A program made the position numbers and the translations under genes. Below, in pieces: positions 22,463-34,300 of a DNA stretch of 64,000 bases. The DNA lies in assembly GCA_004194705.1 (NCBI GenBank), contig SADC01000439.1, positions 124,001 to 188,000 on the forward strand, given 5' to 3'. Below the pieces are notes generated by a model. The model searched no databases. It worked only from the letters and a program-made list of their open reading frames with translations, and was not told the DNA's origin. The DNA comes from Ditylenchus dipsaci (Eukaryota; Nematoda; Chromadorea; Rhabditida; Anguinidae). Numbering within the stretch: the stretch's first letter is position 1; the number at the start of each line of letters is the position of its first letter.

Positions 22463-22646
22463 CCGTATTCTCTCTAATAGTTGCACACTCTCTGATAAAC
22501 CACATCTCTAATAATTCCAATCCCAGAAGTTGATAGAAATATAATCCCACACCCCTCCCCTCTCTAATAAACCCACAGTCTCTAATAATCCCACAACTTG
22601 AGGTCAACTGAAAAATAATCCACATGTGCACTATAGAGAGATACGG
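22463..22646. mobile_element. CCGTATT/CTCTAATAA-family MITE
   Basis: Terminal inverted repeats CCGTATTCTCTCTAATAGTTGCAC and GTGCACTATAGAGAGATACGG, flanked by TA. The same family is complete at 46701-46930 and partial near 36459 and 52074. Confidence 0.85.
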
Positions 22647-24350
22647 TATTTTAAATTCCTCAGCACTTTTGTTTCTTAGCTTCTGTTTTATATGAAAGGT
22701 ATACTCGAGTATTGCTGATTGAAAACTACGGTTTTCGTCAATTGTGGGGTTTAAGAAGAGCTTGGAAAGTGAAGAAGATGGTGATACTTTGTGTCCAAAA
22801 TGTTTAATTGTCTGTAATTATGCATGCTTAAGCTTACACAAACTTTTTAGCAAATATCATCTGATTGTTATTGTGTTGAATAAATCGTCATAACGGAAAT
22901 GTTGTCTTTTGAAAGAAAAAGCTAAATCTAATAATTGCCAGCCGAAATATGATAGCTGTCACAGTTAATCCTGAAAAATGGACGGACTTCCTTATACGGT
23001 CATGGTCTGAAATCGTCCAAAGCAGCGTTATTTATGCATTTCAAAGTTTGAAACGGAGAGAAAATTAAAAAAGTTAGTGGAAGCAATTTAAAAAAAAAAT
23101 TGGCCAAAATTGACTGTTTGCCTTGAGGGACCAAGGTAAATCACCTTATATAATTATTCTAGCCCGTTTTGGTCACTAGAGCTGTGCAAAAAGAGTCTCT
23201 TCATGCATTATGATCATGAATCATGTCTAAGGTAAGTGAGTGCGCTATCATACCCTTTGTTTTTAATTTTTAAATTTTGAGAACAGTTTAATAATGAAAT
23301 CGACACGCTGAACACGAATTCAGTGTCAGAATTTCAAGTATTCTGAACGAAAAAAAAAGTTTTCTGTCAAAGTGTTTTGCAGACTAATTTTTCGATTATT
23401 TTTGCGACTGTCGCTTCACACTCTAAAGACCTTTTATTTCAATACCTAAAAAATTTTCTTGTGCAGTTTTCCTCACTCTGTCAAATGGTATATGCTGTTA
23501 GCTTAAAAAGCAACTCCATTACAATTAATTTTGTGAACTTAAGTATAAACACCGCTTTTGAAAAAAATGACGTAATTGTTTCTTTTTAGCGAAAATCTTA
23601 GATTGTGAATGAATAAACAAGTGAGCTTACACTCATATGAAAGAGGAGACACATGCGGTCATTTTTACATTAAACATGTAAATAAGTTATTGTAAATTAA
23701 CAGACATGGATTTGAAACAAACTAAAAAGATCAATTTTTGATACTCTGAAATATGCTCTGTTTTCAACACGGTATATTGACCCCTCATACCCCCTCTTTG
23801 GAGAAAAAATGATATTCTTGTCTAATTCTGCACCGTAATATACCGACCTGCCGATCGGCCTCTTGAGTATTAAAAAAACACAAAAAGTGGTATTAATCCT
23901 TTTGTGTCGAGACTATCTCCTTAACAGCTTTCACCCTTTTTTAAGACAAATGAGGTCAAAAGTAGGTTTTGAAATAAGTGTTGAGCACTTTTTACTTTCT
24001 GCGGCCTACTTTGTGTCTAAGGTATGTGTGTGCGCATCCCAACTCCAAGCCCCCTCCATGCATCCAGAGTTACTTTCGAGTGATTTGTTCAAGCATCTCA
24101 ACTCCAAGCCTTTGAAGGGTGTGACGAATCTTGATCAAAAAGCTTGTAAAGATATTTTGCCAATATTCAGCGAAAAAAAATCCCCCGAAAATGACCCTAA
24201 AATACCTTGAAAATAAAATATAAATATATGAGGGGTAGGAGGACAACTTGTTTGGGAAAATTCAAGATTTAAGTCTAAACAGTGTTTTTTAGTGTGTTTA
24301 GCAGAAAATTGTAGTTTAGAAAAGGATTTCAGGACACTTTTCAAAAAAAT
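22647..24350. repeat. repeat remnants of the GGGGGACCAAGG fold-back family
   Basis: At 23115-23245 and 24000-24100 there are pieces of the fold-back seen complete at 43245-43965 and 47496-48229: GTTTGCCTTGAGGGACCAAGG, GTTTTGGTCACTAGAGCT, ATGTCTAAGGTAAGTGAGTGCG and GTGTCTAAGGTATGTGTGTGCG followed by a GAGTTACTTTCGAGTG tail. Arms are not paired here. No gene is supported. Confidence 0.55.
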
Positions 24351-25044
24351 GGGGGGGAGGCAGTGCCGAACTGCTCTAAACTGCTTGAGTACTGTTTTGA
24401 AATTCCGACCATCTCCATACCTACTGTAAACCGCATGCTAACTGTCTCACAGCTATCCCAACTACAATTTGTGCCATTACGTCGATTAGTCATTTGTTAT
24501 TATTATCCTCGGCAACCAACTTCTATGACCACCACAAATAGCCTGGTGGTTGTTGCACTCTACCAACAACCAGCGCAGCAACAAGCCCAGCAAAAACAAA
24601 AGAAGAAAAAAGTAGGGGGCGGAGGGGAGGAAGGAAAGAAATACTGCTAACTAAAGAGGAGGGGGCTCTTCACTCCGCAGTCTCTTTTCATTGGCCTCTC
24701 ATGAGTGGCGCCAGTGATATTGTTTTGTTTTTGCTCTTTAGCCAACGGCAAAAGCCACGTCGGCGCCAAGGAGCAGCAGTTGCTGTTGCTGCCAGGAATG
24801 GAGCCTAGTGGTGGTGCGGGGAAAATCTGTGTATGTGTGGCTACCCCTGTTATACATATCCCCTTCTATAGCATCAATCCTCTTTTGTCCTTAATATACA
24901 CTTATTGGCGTAGGCTTAGGCTAATATACCGTGAGAGAATAATCAGAATGTTTCGATGTGTGAAAAGTATTCACCTAACTTTTATTTTAACCCCTAATTT
25001 AGCCTCATTTATTGTACATCGTATAAATTCCATTAGTTCAACCA

Positions 25045-25410
25045 TTTCAGAAAATGTTCTTATTTTAGAATGCCTTCAAAACTTATGAAAAGTGCCAAAA
25101 AAGAGAAAGAAGAAAACTGCTCAAAACATTGAAGAAGGCAAGAATCTCGCAAGGAGCATCATTCATACAATGGTCGAGCGTTTATATTGAATGTGCTCAG
25201 ACCGCAAAAAGGTAATAGAAAAAGTGAAATTCGAATAATGACCGCCTATACAATCATCAGGAAGTTGGAAGAACACTGAACATGCAGACCAGCATGCCAC
25301 ATCCAGCATTTAGCGATTCCATGAGCACCAATGCTCCGATGAAAAAAATTGTAGACTTCAACACCAAGCTAACACTACTCGTTCAATCAGCTTCTGAAAA
25401 TGAATTTCTA
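25045..25410 (+). CDS. unassigned coding-like segment, two possible exons
   Basis: A frame containing KTYEKCQKRERRKLLK ends at a possible donor (AAAAG|gtaata, about 25210). A second frame begins at a possible acceptor (caatcatcag, 25260) and runs 49 codons to TAA at 25408: EVGRTLNMQTSMPHP, FSDSMSTNAPMKKIVDF, LLVQSASENEFL. The first part is lysine-rich and helical. A distant resemblance to ESCRT-III CHMP1 proteins (basic helix, then MSTN...) crossed my mind but needs several frameshifts, so I do not claim it. It may be a decayed gene or chance. Upstream, 24363-25045 holds two low-complexity frames (Q/K/G-rich) without further support. Confidence 0.25.
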
Positions 25411-25559
25411 TAAAATGGCTTGGCTTGGGTTTTAAAAAATGACTTGAAATGAAACTAGTATGAGAAAGATATTTTGAAACCTATCAGAAATTTTGATTTG
25501 GGTTTCTATTAAAATTTCCTACCACCGTTTTACACATTGAGAAAGAATTGGACATAGAC

Positions 25560-25767
25560 CAGGGCTCTCAGATGTTCTTATTTATGAGATTTGTGCTTAT
25601 TTTGGGATACCAAATCTTATTTTTGTTTGAAATTTTTAGTCAAAATCTTATTTTTTGGCATAAAAAGAGCGACAAGCACTGGATATACAGCAAAATTGGG
25701 GAAAACACCCAAAAATGTCCTTATTGTGAGCAAATGTCCTTATTTTGGAAAAAATCTGAGAACCCTG
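25560..25767. mobile_element. hAT-like MITE, 208 bp
   Basis: Ends CAGGGCTCTCAGA and TCTGAGAACCCTG; flanks ACATAGAC (25552-25559) and ATATAGAC (25768-25775) differ at one of eight positions. The open frame inside (25548-25784) is element sequence. The end motif CAGGGCTCTCAG also occurs alone at about 11020. Confidence 0.82.
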
Positions 25768-25789
25768 ATATAGACAAAAATTAAAGTTA

Positions 25790-27029
25790 GGCTCACCCCT
25801 TCCTTATTTATTCTTCAATCAATTATTTTGCAAGATTATTGTGAATTCGAAAATAAAGTATTTCAAATACAAATTAACCATTCTCCTCTATACGGTCTAA
25901 AACCTTTTCAAACTTTTTTTGCCTCTAACTGCATTTTTTTATCATCAAATGGAAATTTTTTTTAACAACTTTCTTCGCGCTCATCATCATGCTCGCAGCA
26001 GCCAAATTAGCCCTTGTTCATTTTATTGGTGTGTGTGAGGCAGAGAATTATTTTAATTCCGAATTACCCTTTCCTGCTACCCCCTATTTCTGCTGCCTGG
26101 CCATAGATAATAATGTGGGTGGCGGTTTCTCTTGTTCACAATCCAAGGCCAACTTCTAGCTTGTTGGATGCCGTTTGTTTGCTGTGTAATTAATTGGGAA
26201 TTTAAATTAATTATTAATTGTACTGCTCACTCTTGCCTGCATGTTCGCTCAATTTCACTTCAATTGAGTGGAGCACACACGCACTTTTGATGCAACATTT
26301 AGCAGGTCATTTGTAGTGGGAGAAAACATTTTTTTTGTATTTTTCAGGAAAGATAAATTGCGTTGTAGTAAACTATAATCAATGAGCTAATTTTCTTAAT
26401 TTTTTGAAAAACATAGAAAAGCGCATGTATTTTCGATGCACATCAAAAACTCATATTCTTTTTCCTGGTACTCGTTTTGTACCAATACAATATTTGGTGA
26501 GAAAAGCTTTATTTGGAATTACTCGTTTTTTATTTTCACATTTGATTGTGGTTGCTGTGATGGGATAGCTCCAATAGAGGTCGGTAGTTGGATGCAGAAG
26601 TCTTTCAGGACTCATAGCTTGGCGAGTTTTTAACATTTTTCGTTCTGTAAAGTTTAGTTGGTTAGTTGAAAGTTTAGTTGATTCTCAAGGTCCTTTACAT
26701 GAAAAAATAATTTTCCGATAGTTAGGCGAGAAAAATAAAAAATTAGAAACGCACTACGGCTTACCGACTTCATACCTGCGAATTGGACAACTGCCTTCCT
26801 ATCATCATTGTAAGCTAGCCTTAACTCACAGTTTATTGATTTTTGATTAGAAAACTGTGCACCAATGAATTCGTGGAGTGATATACACAAAATTTAGTGT
26901 ATAATTTTGAAATGGCCTTCATCTATTTTGTAGTTTAATTGGGAAGAGGTGAAAGGAATGTTGATTAGGAAGCGAAAAAATGGGAAGAGGGAACAGGTTT
27001 TTTTTATGGAGAAAGCCAAAAAAACGGAA
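25790..27029. other. no gene recognised
   Basis: AT-rich sequence, with a lower-AT patch near 26020-26300 rich in CTGCTC and TGCCTGC. Overlapping short frames on both strands at 26436-26636 mirror one another. Nothing is supported. Confidence 0.35.
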
Positions 27030-27030
27030 A

Positions 27031-27102
27031 GCCCGATGCGGGGCTCGAACCCGCGACAGCCAGATTAAGAGTCTGGTGCTCTACCGACTGAGCTAACCGG
27101 GC
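27031..27102 (-). tRNA. tRNA-Lys (anticodon CUU)
   Basis: Minus-strand copy, base-identical to the tRNA at 17793-17864: same acceptor stem, A box, CTT anticodon and B box. A T run (plus-strand AAAAAAAC at about 27018-27025) lies just 3' on the minus strand. Flanks differ from the other copies, so this is not a large recent duplication. Confidence 0.97.
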
Positions 27103-27697
27103 CACATTACAGCAGAAAAATATTTGTTATTTGCAATAATGGTTTGAACTGCATCAAATAACATTTAGGCGGGAACCTCATACACCAGTGTTGAAAATTG
27201 CAAACTTTTTTGAATAATTTCATGAAAGTATATTATTAGACAACTGATTTAGTTTTTTTAGAAGATTGCTATTGAATATTGAACTGAATCCAAGCAAATC
27301 CTATATATTTAGTATGCTTATCTTCCGTCCATCCCACCCCACCTTCTGTAATAATAGAAACGAGCAAATGGCTGGTGGCTGGACTACACCAAACAGCAGC
27401 AGCACCTATTTGGGCCGTGGCTCTGCACTGAGTAAGCCTGATGAGTAAGAAGTTCCTGGACATTCAAGACCAACACTCCAAGATATTAGGCCATAGAATC
27501 TTGAACAGCCAGCTGTCTCTTTACTTGGGTGGGCTATTTCTGAGATAAATTTTATTGTAAAATATAAAATAAAAATAAAAAACTTCATAGGTATACTCCA
27601 ACTAATCGTTTGCTTGTGGAGCCTGACTCAACACGTTTTCTCCATGTTGGTTTTGAATACGGTAAGTGATGGCTTACCGCGTTTTGATATGGAGATA

Positions 27698-27767
27698 CAG
27701 TCGAATCTCGATAAGCCGACACCCTAAGAGACCGAACTCAGGGTGTCGGCTTATCAAGGTTCGACTG
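27698..27767. mobile_element. 70-bp Tigger-like MITE
   Basis: CAGTCGAATCTCGATAAGCC and GGCTTATCAAGGTTCGACTG are inverted and flanked by TA. It is the shortest member of the family and almost one hairpin. Confidence 0.9.
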
Positions 27768-27837
27768 TATGCAAATTCAAAAAAATTAGAAAAAAATACC
27801 GGTATAACAGCTAAGCGTCGTAAAAGCCCAAGTGGCC

Positions 27838-28045
27838 GCCCCCCCCTCCAAAGAGTATTTTTCTCTAAGCTTACTATTTTTTGTTCCCTTGATTTTTTTA
27901 AGTTTTTTTTGCAATGCGTAGCGCGCTAACTTAGGCTTAGGATTAGGCCTAGGCCCTTTACTCAACAGCCCAGTTGCTTGGGCAGGCTTAGGCAAAACTA
28001 AAAAAAGTTGGCTTAGAGAAAAATACCTTTTGGAGGGGGGCAAGC
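27838..28045. repeat. fold-back element, second copy of the 20075 family
   Basis: CCCCCCTCCAAAGAGTATTTTTC and AGAAAAATACCTTTTGGAGGGG arms, with cttaggcttaggattaggcc in the centre. It sits 59 bp from the third tRNA-Lys gene. Confidence 0.78.
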
Positions 28046-28103
28046 ATTTGGGATGCTGTCGCTAAACGTTAGCTAATGTTAATGAAAGAGCAAAACGAAG
28101 AAA

Positions 28104-28175
28104 GCCCGATGCGGGGCTCGAACCCGCGACAGCCAGATTAAGAGTCTGGTGCTCTACCGACTGAGCTAACCGGGC
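28104..28175 (-). tRNA. tRNA-Lys (anticodon CUU)
   Basis: The third copy, base-identical over 72 nt to those at 17793 and 27031. It lies about 1 kb from the second copy in the same orientation. Both internal promoter boxes are intact. Confidence 0.97.
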
Positions 28176-28289
28176 GCACATTGCAGTTTGTTATTTTTAC
28201 TACCATATTGCATTTTAGTTGTTTTCTTATTTCTACAACTAGCTATAAGGACATGGGGTTTAGCAAACACGTCGTGTTTAAAGTAGTGC

Positions 28290-29110
28290 TAGCGGCTTCT
28301 TCGAAGCCTGGAATTTTGATAGGTGACTGACCAGGAGGTACCCACCCCGGTTTCGGGGTTTGGGTGTGTTAAATCATAATTTTGGTCTTGTCAAACACGA
28401 TTCGTCACACGATTTTGCATATGATACAATGGTTTGTTTTCAAATTTGACCAAAACTTTTTTTCATGTGAAACATGTGGATATTCACCTGAAAAGGAGGT
28501 ACCCAGCCCGGTTTTGGGGGTTGGGTGCGTTAAATCATAATTCTGGTCTTGTCAAACACGATTTGCCATACGATTTCGCATATGATAGCATGGTTTTTTT
28601 TCAATCTAACAATAAAAATTATTTTTCAGGCCATCCAGGTGGATATCCACCTGGCCAGGTGGTACTTACCCAGGTTTTGGGGTTTTGGTGTCGCAAATCG
28701 GGAATTCGGTCTCGACAAACCCAATTCCTCACACCATTTTGCATATGATAGCATGATTTTTTTTTGATTATGGACAAAAAAATTATTTTTCAAGCCATCC
28801 AGGTGGATATCCACCTGGCCAGATGGTACCCACCCAGGTTTTGGGGTTTCGGTGTGGAAAATCGGGATTTTGGTCTTAGCAAACCCGATTCCTAAAACGA
28901 TTTCACATAAGATAGGTAGGTTTTTTTTTAATAAAAAAAAATTAAAATTTTCAGGTTCTCCAGCTGGTCTCCAGCTGGTCAGGTGGACATCTACCTGGTC
29001 AGGTGGTACCCACCCCAGGTTTTGGGATTTCGGTGGCTGAAATCGCATTTTTGGTCTCGTCAAACCCGATTCGTGGCACAATTTTACATAGAATAGCATT
29101 ATTATTTTAA
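28290..29110 (+). repeat. tandem satellite, about 165-bp unit, five copies
   Basis: Each unit contains CATCCAGGTGGATATCCACC (itself palindromic), ACCCAGGTTTTGGGGTTT, a TCGGTCTCGACAAACCCGATTC variant and TTTTGCATATGATAGCATG. Units start near 28300, 28470, 28625, 28795 and 28960, with the edge units more divergent. The open frames across it come from the repeat. From 29111 to 31020 I see no gene, only AT-rich sequence and a poly-G tract near 30195. Confidence 0.85.
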
Positions 29111-31020
29111 CCTTACAACAATATTTTTTGAATTCCGTGCAGGACCAACCATGATTATTTCAAACTCAATTCATAGGCCAATTTTGACTAAAAAATCCTG
29201 TGTTTGTACCAAAATCGGGCCTGTGATGGATTTTGGCCGTACCTCGATTTTCTGATTTTATTACCGTTTTGAAGCCCTTGAAAATTGGGTGGGGGCTATC
29301 GCAGATAGCTTGCAATAAAATTGGCAAAAAAACCACGGCTTCATATATTAAAATTCGAAAGAAAGTTTTTAAAAATTCGCCAAAATTGAAGTCAAAAAAA
29401 GGCCAATTTTTGGCCTGAGTACCGAGTTTGTCTCCACAAAAAACTTTTTTTTGTGCGATTTTTCTTTTTCAAAATCTTATACCAAAATGACCCCTATATT
29501 ATGTAGATTTAACCTACTAAAATGTGAAACCCGCCCACTTAGGCCAAAACCCAACTTTCTAAATTGAGAAAGTCAAAAATTTTTGCAAAAATCGAAAACA
29601 ATTTACCAAAATTTTTTAAAAAGACCCGGAATTTTTTTTAGCATTTTTCCCATGTTCTGCACGATATATTGAGTGTCCGATGTGCAAAAATCAAAAAAAC
29701 GCGATCGTGCCAAAAACCCCCTGGAATTCGGTTTACCAGCCAACCGGGCTAGATGCTTAGTTTTTTCTTATAATGTAGTTGGAAAACTTCACTTAATCGA
29801 CAGCCCAGTTGCTTGAACATCATCAAAAACATGGCCTAAAATGCCAATAAGTTCTTACTCAAATTTCTGAGCAAACAAGCAAGCAGTCTTTGCATACCTA
29901 AACAGTCAGCTCAGCCAACTTTAAACAAATAAGATATTTATTTCTAGGAAGCGAAAAAAATTGATGAAGCCTTATAAATTGACATATCATATTTCAGTTG
30001 TCTTAAAAAATTGTCTTTTAGCCACGAGTAAATTACATACTTGAAAAAAAAACACTGTACGAAAACTAATAATAAGAGAGGAAAAGCCAATCCCTAGGGA
30101 ATTGAGATGAATAAATATTTTTGATTTCTTTGGAGCTATGTTGTATGAAAAAGGGACTTTGCAAGCGGTGGTCCTGTGATACCGAGGAGGTATTTGGGGA
30201 GGGGGGGGGTCGATAAAACCGAGCAGCGCCCAAATTTCATACCTCATTTCCCATTAATTTCAAATCGTGCTATTAGCATTGTTTTCGACCTATTTTTCAG
30301 ATCGTCACACAAAAATCTAATTAAAAAAACGGAAAACATTGTAATTATTTTTGTGAATGCAGTCAAGTACGATTCCACCTAGAGGCTTACCCCTCTTTTA
30401 ATATTTTTTAAAGGTATTTTTGCTAATTCTGATTAAAATAACTTAAATACAAAAACTTTAGAATTGTTAAAAACATTAATTTAATTCTGACCAAATATTT
30501 ACTTCAAATGGGGCACACCTCTAAGCGAGATCGTACTTGAGAGTATATAAAAAATAGGATTTTGACTATAGACTCTAAAAATTAGTCTGGCAAAATTATT
30601 GAACGCACTTTAATGTTTCTAATGGACTAGTCGCCATGTTCTTAGTTGTCTCTAGAGACCCATAAAAATAGCTCAGGCTATGTTTTTTTGCCAAAGCCAT
30701 ATAGATTTGTGGCCATAAAAAGCCATTTATATTTTTTGTGAAAAAGAGATAAAATAATCTGCGTAAGCAATGAAGAAATTAAAAATTTGCTGCAAAAATG
30801 GGCTTGAAAACACCGAAATCTTGCTAGATAGCTGAAAAATATGGAATTAATAACTGAAATATAGGTGATGATTGAAACGGCTATTTTCGCACTGAAAATC
30901 AGGCTGAAACCCCAGAAATATCCATGCCCTTGCTCTATAAAGCTTCCATGTTTAATTTTTTCTGTCATTTCACTGATACTTTATGTAGTTTTGTAGCTCT
31001 TGAGCAAGGCTGTCGAATTT

Positions 31021-31217
31021 AAAAGACCATACTTATTGATGCAAATGAAAATTTGGCAAGTTTGAATGCGCGCGGGACACTTCTCTTTCGTCTCACACTC
31101 TACTCTTTGGCGTTATTTTGAGCGACTCCAAAGAGTACAGTGAGAGACGAAAGAGAAGTGTCCTGCACGCATTTGATTTAGTCAACTTCTCATTTGCATC
31201 AACAAGTATGGTCCTTT
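31021..31217. repeat. fold-back, arms of about 95 bp
   Basis: AAAAGACCATACTTATTGATGC...GACACTTCTCTTTCGTCTCAC pairs with GTGAGAGACGAAAGAGAAGTG...GCATCAACAAGTATGGTCC around a short loop at about 31123. It sits 120 bp before the first visible exon of the membrane-protein gene. Confidence 0.82.
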
Positions 31218-31333
31218 AAGTAAAAAATTCAGTATTTTCGCTTAAGAGTTTACTGCGAATACATCAAAAAAGCATCGCCAATGAAATGAGATACGATTTT
31301 AGGGTAGTAATTGGAAATCAATGAATTTTGCAG

Positions 31334-34300
31334 GTACTACATTGCGACTTTTCTTCCAATTCGACCCTTCCGGCCTTGCTAACCTCAGTGGATGCCATCA
31401 TTTTTGACTTTGGCCTGTTCCACTCGTTGTGGGGCATAAGTTAGTTATAACTAGTCATAATAAATATATTAGTTGAACAAATAATTATTTACAGACGGAT
31501 GTGTGGCCCAGCATCTGGATGGAGGTTATGGTCGGTTCGGATGGTGCATTACCCACACTATGGCTCTCATCTTCTGCTTGCCTTTCGCCTTCGTCAGTCG
31601 TCCAAAACCGTACTACCTCTGGCCTTTACTCATTCAAGTGGGTTGAGTCTACTGAAATTACACGATTTATAAAACCTACACAAAAAATTTTCTCTGTTTT
31701 TTAAATTCACTAATCTGGATCGCTCCCCAGCCAATCTTGACTACACATTTTGTTCTATCGATACACAACATTACATGGTGTTTTTTGTTTATGAATACGA
31801 CGCAAAAAGAGGCAAACCTTTTTCTTACCGCAAAAATTTTCCTATTTTTGCCGCGAAAGCACTTTTGAAAATGATTTCTTTGCCATTAAAATTTTTCACC
31901 GAAAAAAACTTCCTTGTCGCAATAAATATAAAATCAATTGCTACACGAAATTAGTACAATGAACACACCTCGTTTCATCGTTCAAATTGTTGCTCACTAG
32001 ACTATAGTGACGAGTTTCACGCTTTATATCGATGTAACTTTATATCTGAACTTTTTCATGATTTACTGTAAAACTTTGATAGAGAAAAATACTCGGAGCT
32101 ATTGCACTTGGTGACCCTCCAAGAAGTCAATTTTTTTGCAAAATCAAAAAAATTTATGCCAGAATAATTTTATTGTACCTCTTTCAACCACAACAGCCAA
32201 TGCACTGCAACAATTTCTTTTCATCAATAAGATACAGTCAACTCCCTCCATAGTACACCCCGCCATAGTGCACACCTGGCGCCGGTCCCTTGGGTGTGCA
32301 CTATGGAGGGAGTCGACTGTACACGGATACAACAATGAAATATGGCTCCAAAAGTAAAAAAGTGTGTCAGTCCTATGAAGTTCCGTCGCCAGCAAAATAC
32401 AAAAAAGTACTTGTTGTGCCGAATTGTTTTTTGTGACACTAATAAAACTTTTGTCGCGTGCTTTCGATTGCGTTGGTGCGGCAGCCAGTCTCCTTTTTTG
32501 AATTCCGCAATTTTTGACCTGGGGGGGGGGGGGGGGGTACCAAGTGCAATAGTGTCAACTACTTTATGACTCATCTCTTGAAGTGACGTACTCCTAAATT
32601 TTGCATGGTACCTTAAGTCCAGGTCTCACTGAATCTAGCTGAGGGGTTGATGTATCAACAATGTGCTGACGACCAAGTTTTACCTTCTGATCTAGTTTAA
32701 CTTAATATATTCCGGCACTTGTCGGTTATTCCGCCCGTTTTTCAACTATTTTCTTCCTCCATACTCTATATTCAACATAAACAGAACAATTGAAGCTAAA
32801 TGTGGTTTCTGTCGCAAAAAACATCGAAAATGACAAAGAGAGATACCAAGAGTCATAAAAGAAAGTTTGAAAAGGGAGGCGGAATAACCGACAAGTACCT
32901 CGATTATAAAAAATCACTAACGGCTAGTTTTCAGCAAAGTGCCTATGGAATCGGCCTTTTGATCCTGTCTCTAGCTGCATTACCCAGAGTTCTTCCTATT
33001 TTTATGGGAGATTTGACAAATGCACCTATCCACGCCATATTTTTCTACACCACAGGCACTCTTATGAACTTCTTCTTGCTCTATATCTACTGGCATTGGT
33101 ACTGGTATGTGGAGGCTCAATGGGACTCTGCTCGGAAGATTCGCTCCTCCCAACTCCAAAATAGTCACAACTCAAGAACGGGCAGTTTGCATGGCTACCA
33201 TCGTCAGCCCATCAACAACAAGTACCTAATCTCAGAATTTGCTAGTCCCACATCCGTACCCATAAAAGAGCATGACCAGTCTATACCAGTCACCAATGGA
33301 ATAACTTTGAGCAACGGGCATGCCTTTATACCTCCTAATCAAAACGGACAGATCTGCCTGGGCCAGCAGCCGGATAATGCTGATCTATCCCGTAAGCCGT
33401 TCTTGATATTTTTATGGCTAAAGTTTGGTCGAAAAACTGCCTTGCAACTAAATTAAATCAAATGAGAAGATTATCGTAACATTTACTTCAGAAAGACCAA
33501 CAAGGTAACGAGGCTATGATGAGTTGTATCGATTGCCATAATAAAACAAAGTAAATAATTTAGATAGCAACTGCATCACAAGCAAGAGCTATCAGGTCGT
33601 CAGGAAATTCCTTGATTAAAACTAAAAAGACTAGCACTTTCTGACGGTTTGCAAAATAATTTATAAAAAGGTTATAAAAACGACAACAAACATTTTTTGG
33701 GTTTCAGAGTTGTAATTCTAAACCTATCAAAGAATTATAATCTAATTTTAAATATCAAAATTTTGAAACCCGTTAAAAAGTGCAAGTCACTTTACGGTCA
33801 ATCAAGGAATTTCCCGACAACCTAATAGAAAAAATCGCCACAAAGAGAGCTAGTTGTTCACACATATTCATTTGTTCAAAAATTCACTGATGTGTTTCTG
33901 TGAACTTGAGAGTTTGCATACTTGCGCACCCCTTGAAAAAACACCAAGGAAAATCGAAGAAATAGCTCCAGCTAGCGTATTGACATATCCTTAGCGCTAC
34001 TGATCAACGCTGATTTTCATTTCATTCAGCTTCTGTCAAATAACTTCTTTACTTTCTGCAATTTTAAAAAAAACTCTTTCAAGAAATTTCATGCAAGAAA
34101 AATTTATTGTTGGAATTTTCAAAAGCTTAACAAGAATGAGCGATTTGATTTTTCTTTAAATTAAAAAAATCAAATAGGGCGAAAAATTTCCCTTCTTTGA
34201 TTTATAAAAAAGCGAAATTCTTATATCTGAAGGTTATTTCAATAGCTAGTTTTGTGAAACCTAAAGAATTCCTGTAATTTTCTACACAGACTTTATTTAT

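Noticed and set aside
25045..25410. CHMP1-like ESCRT-III pseudogene
   Set aside because: The similarity is faint and would need several frame changes and skipped stops, so only an unassigned coding-like call is given.
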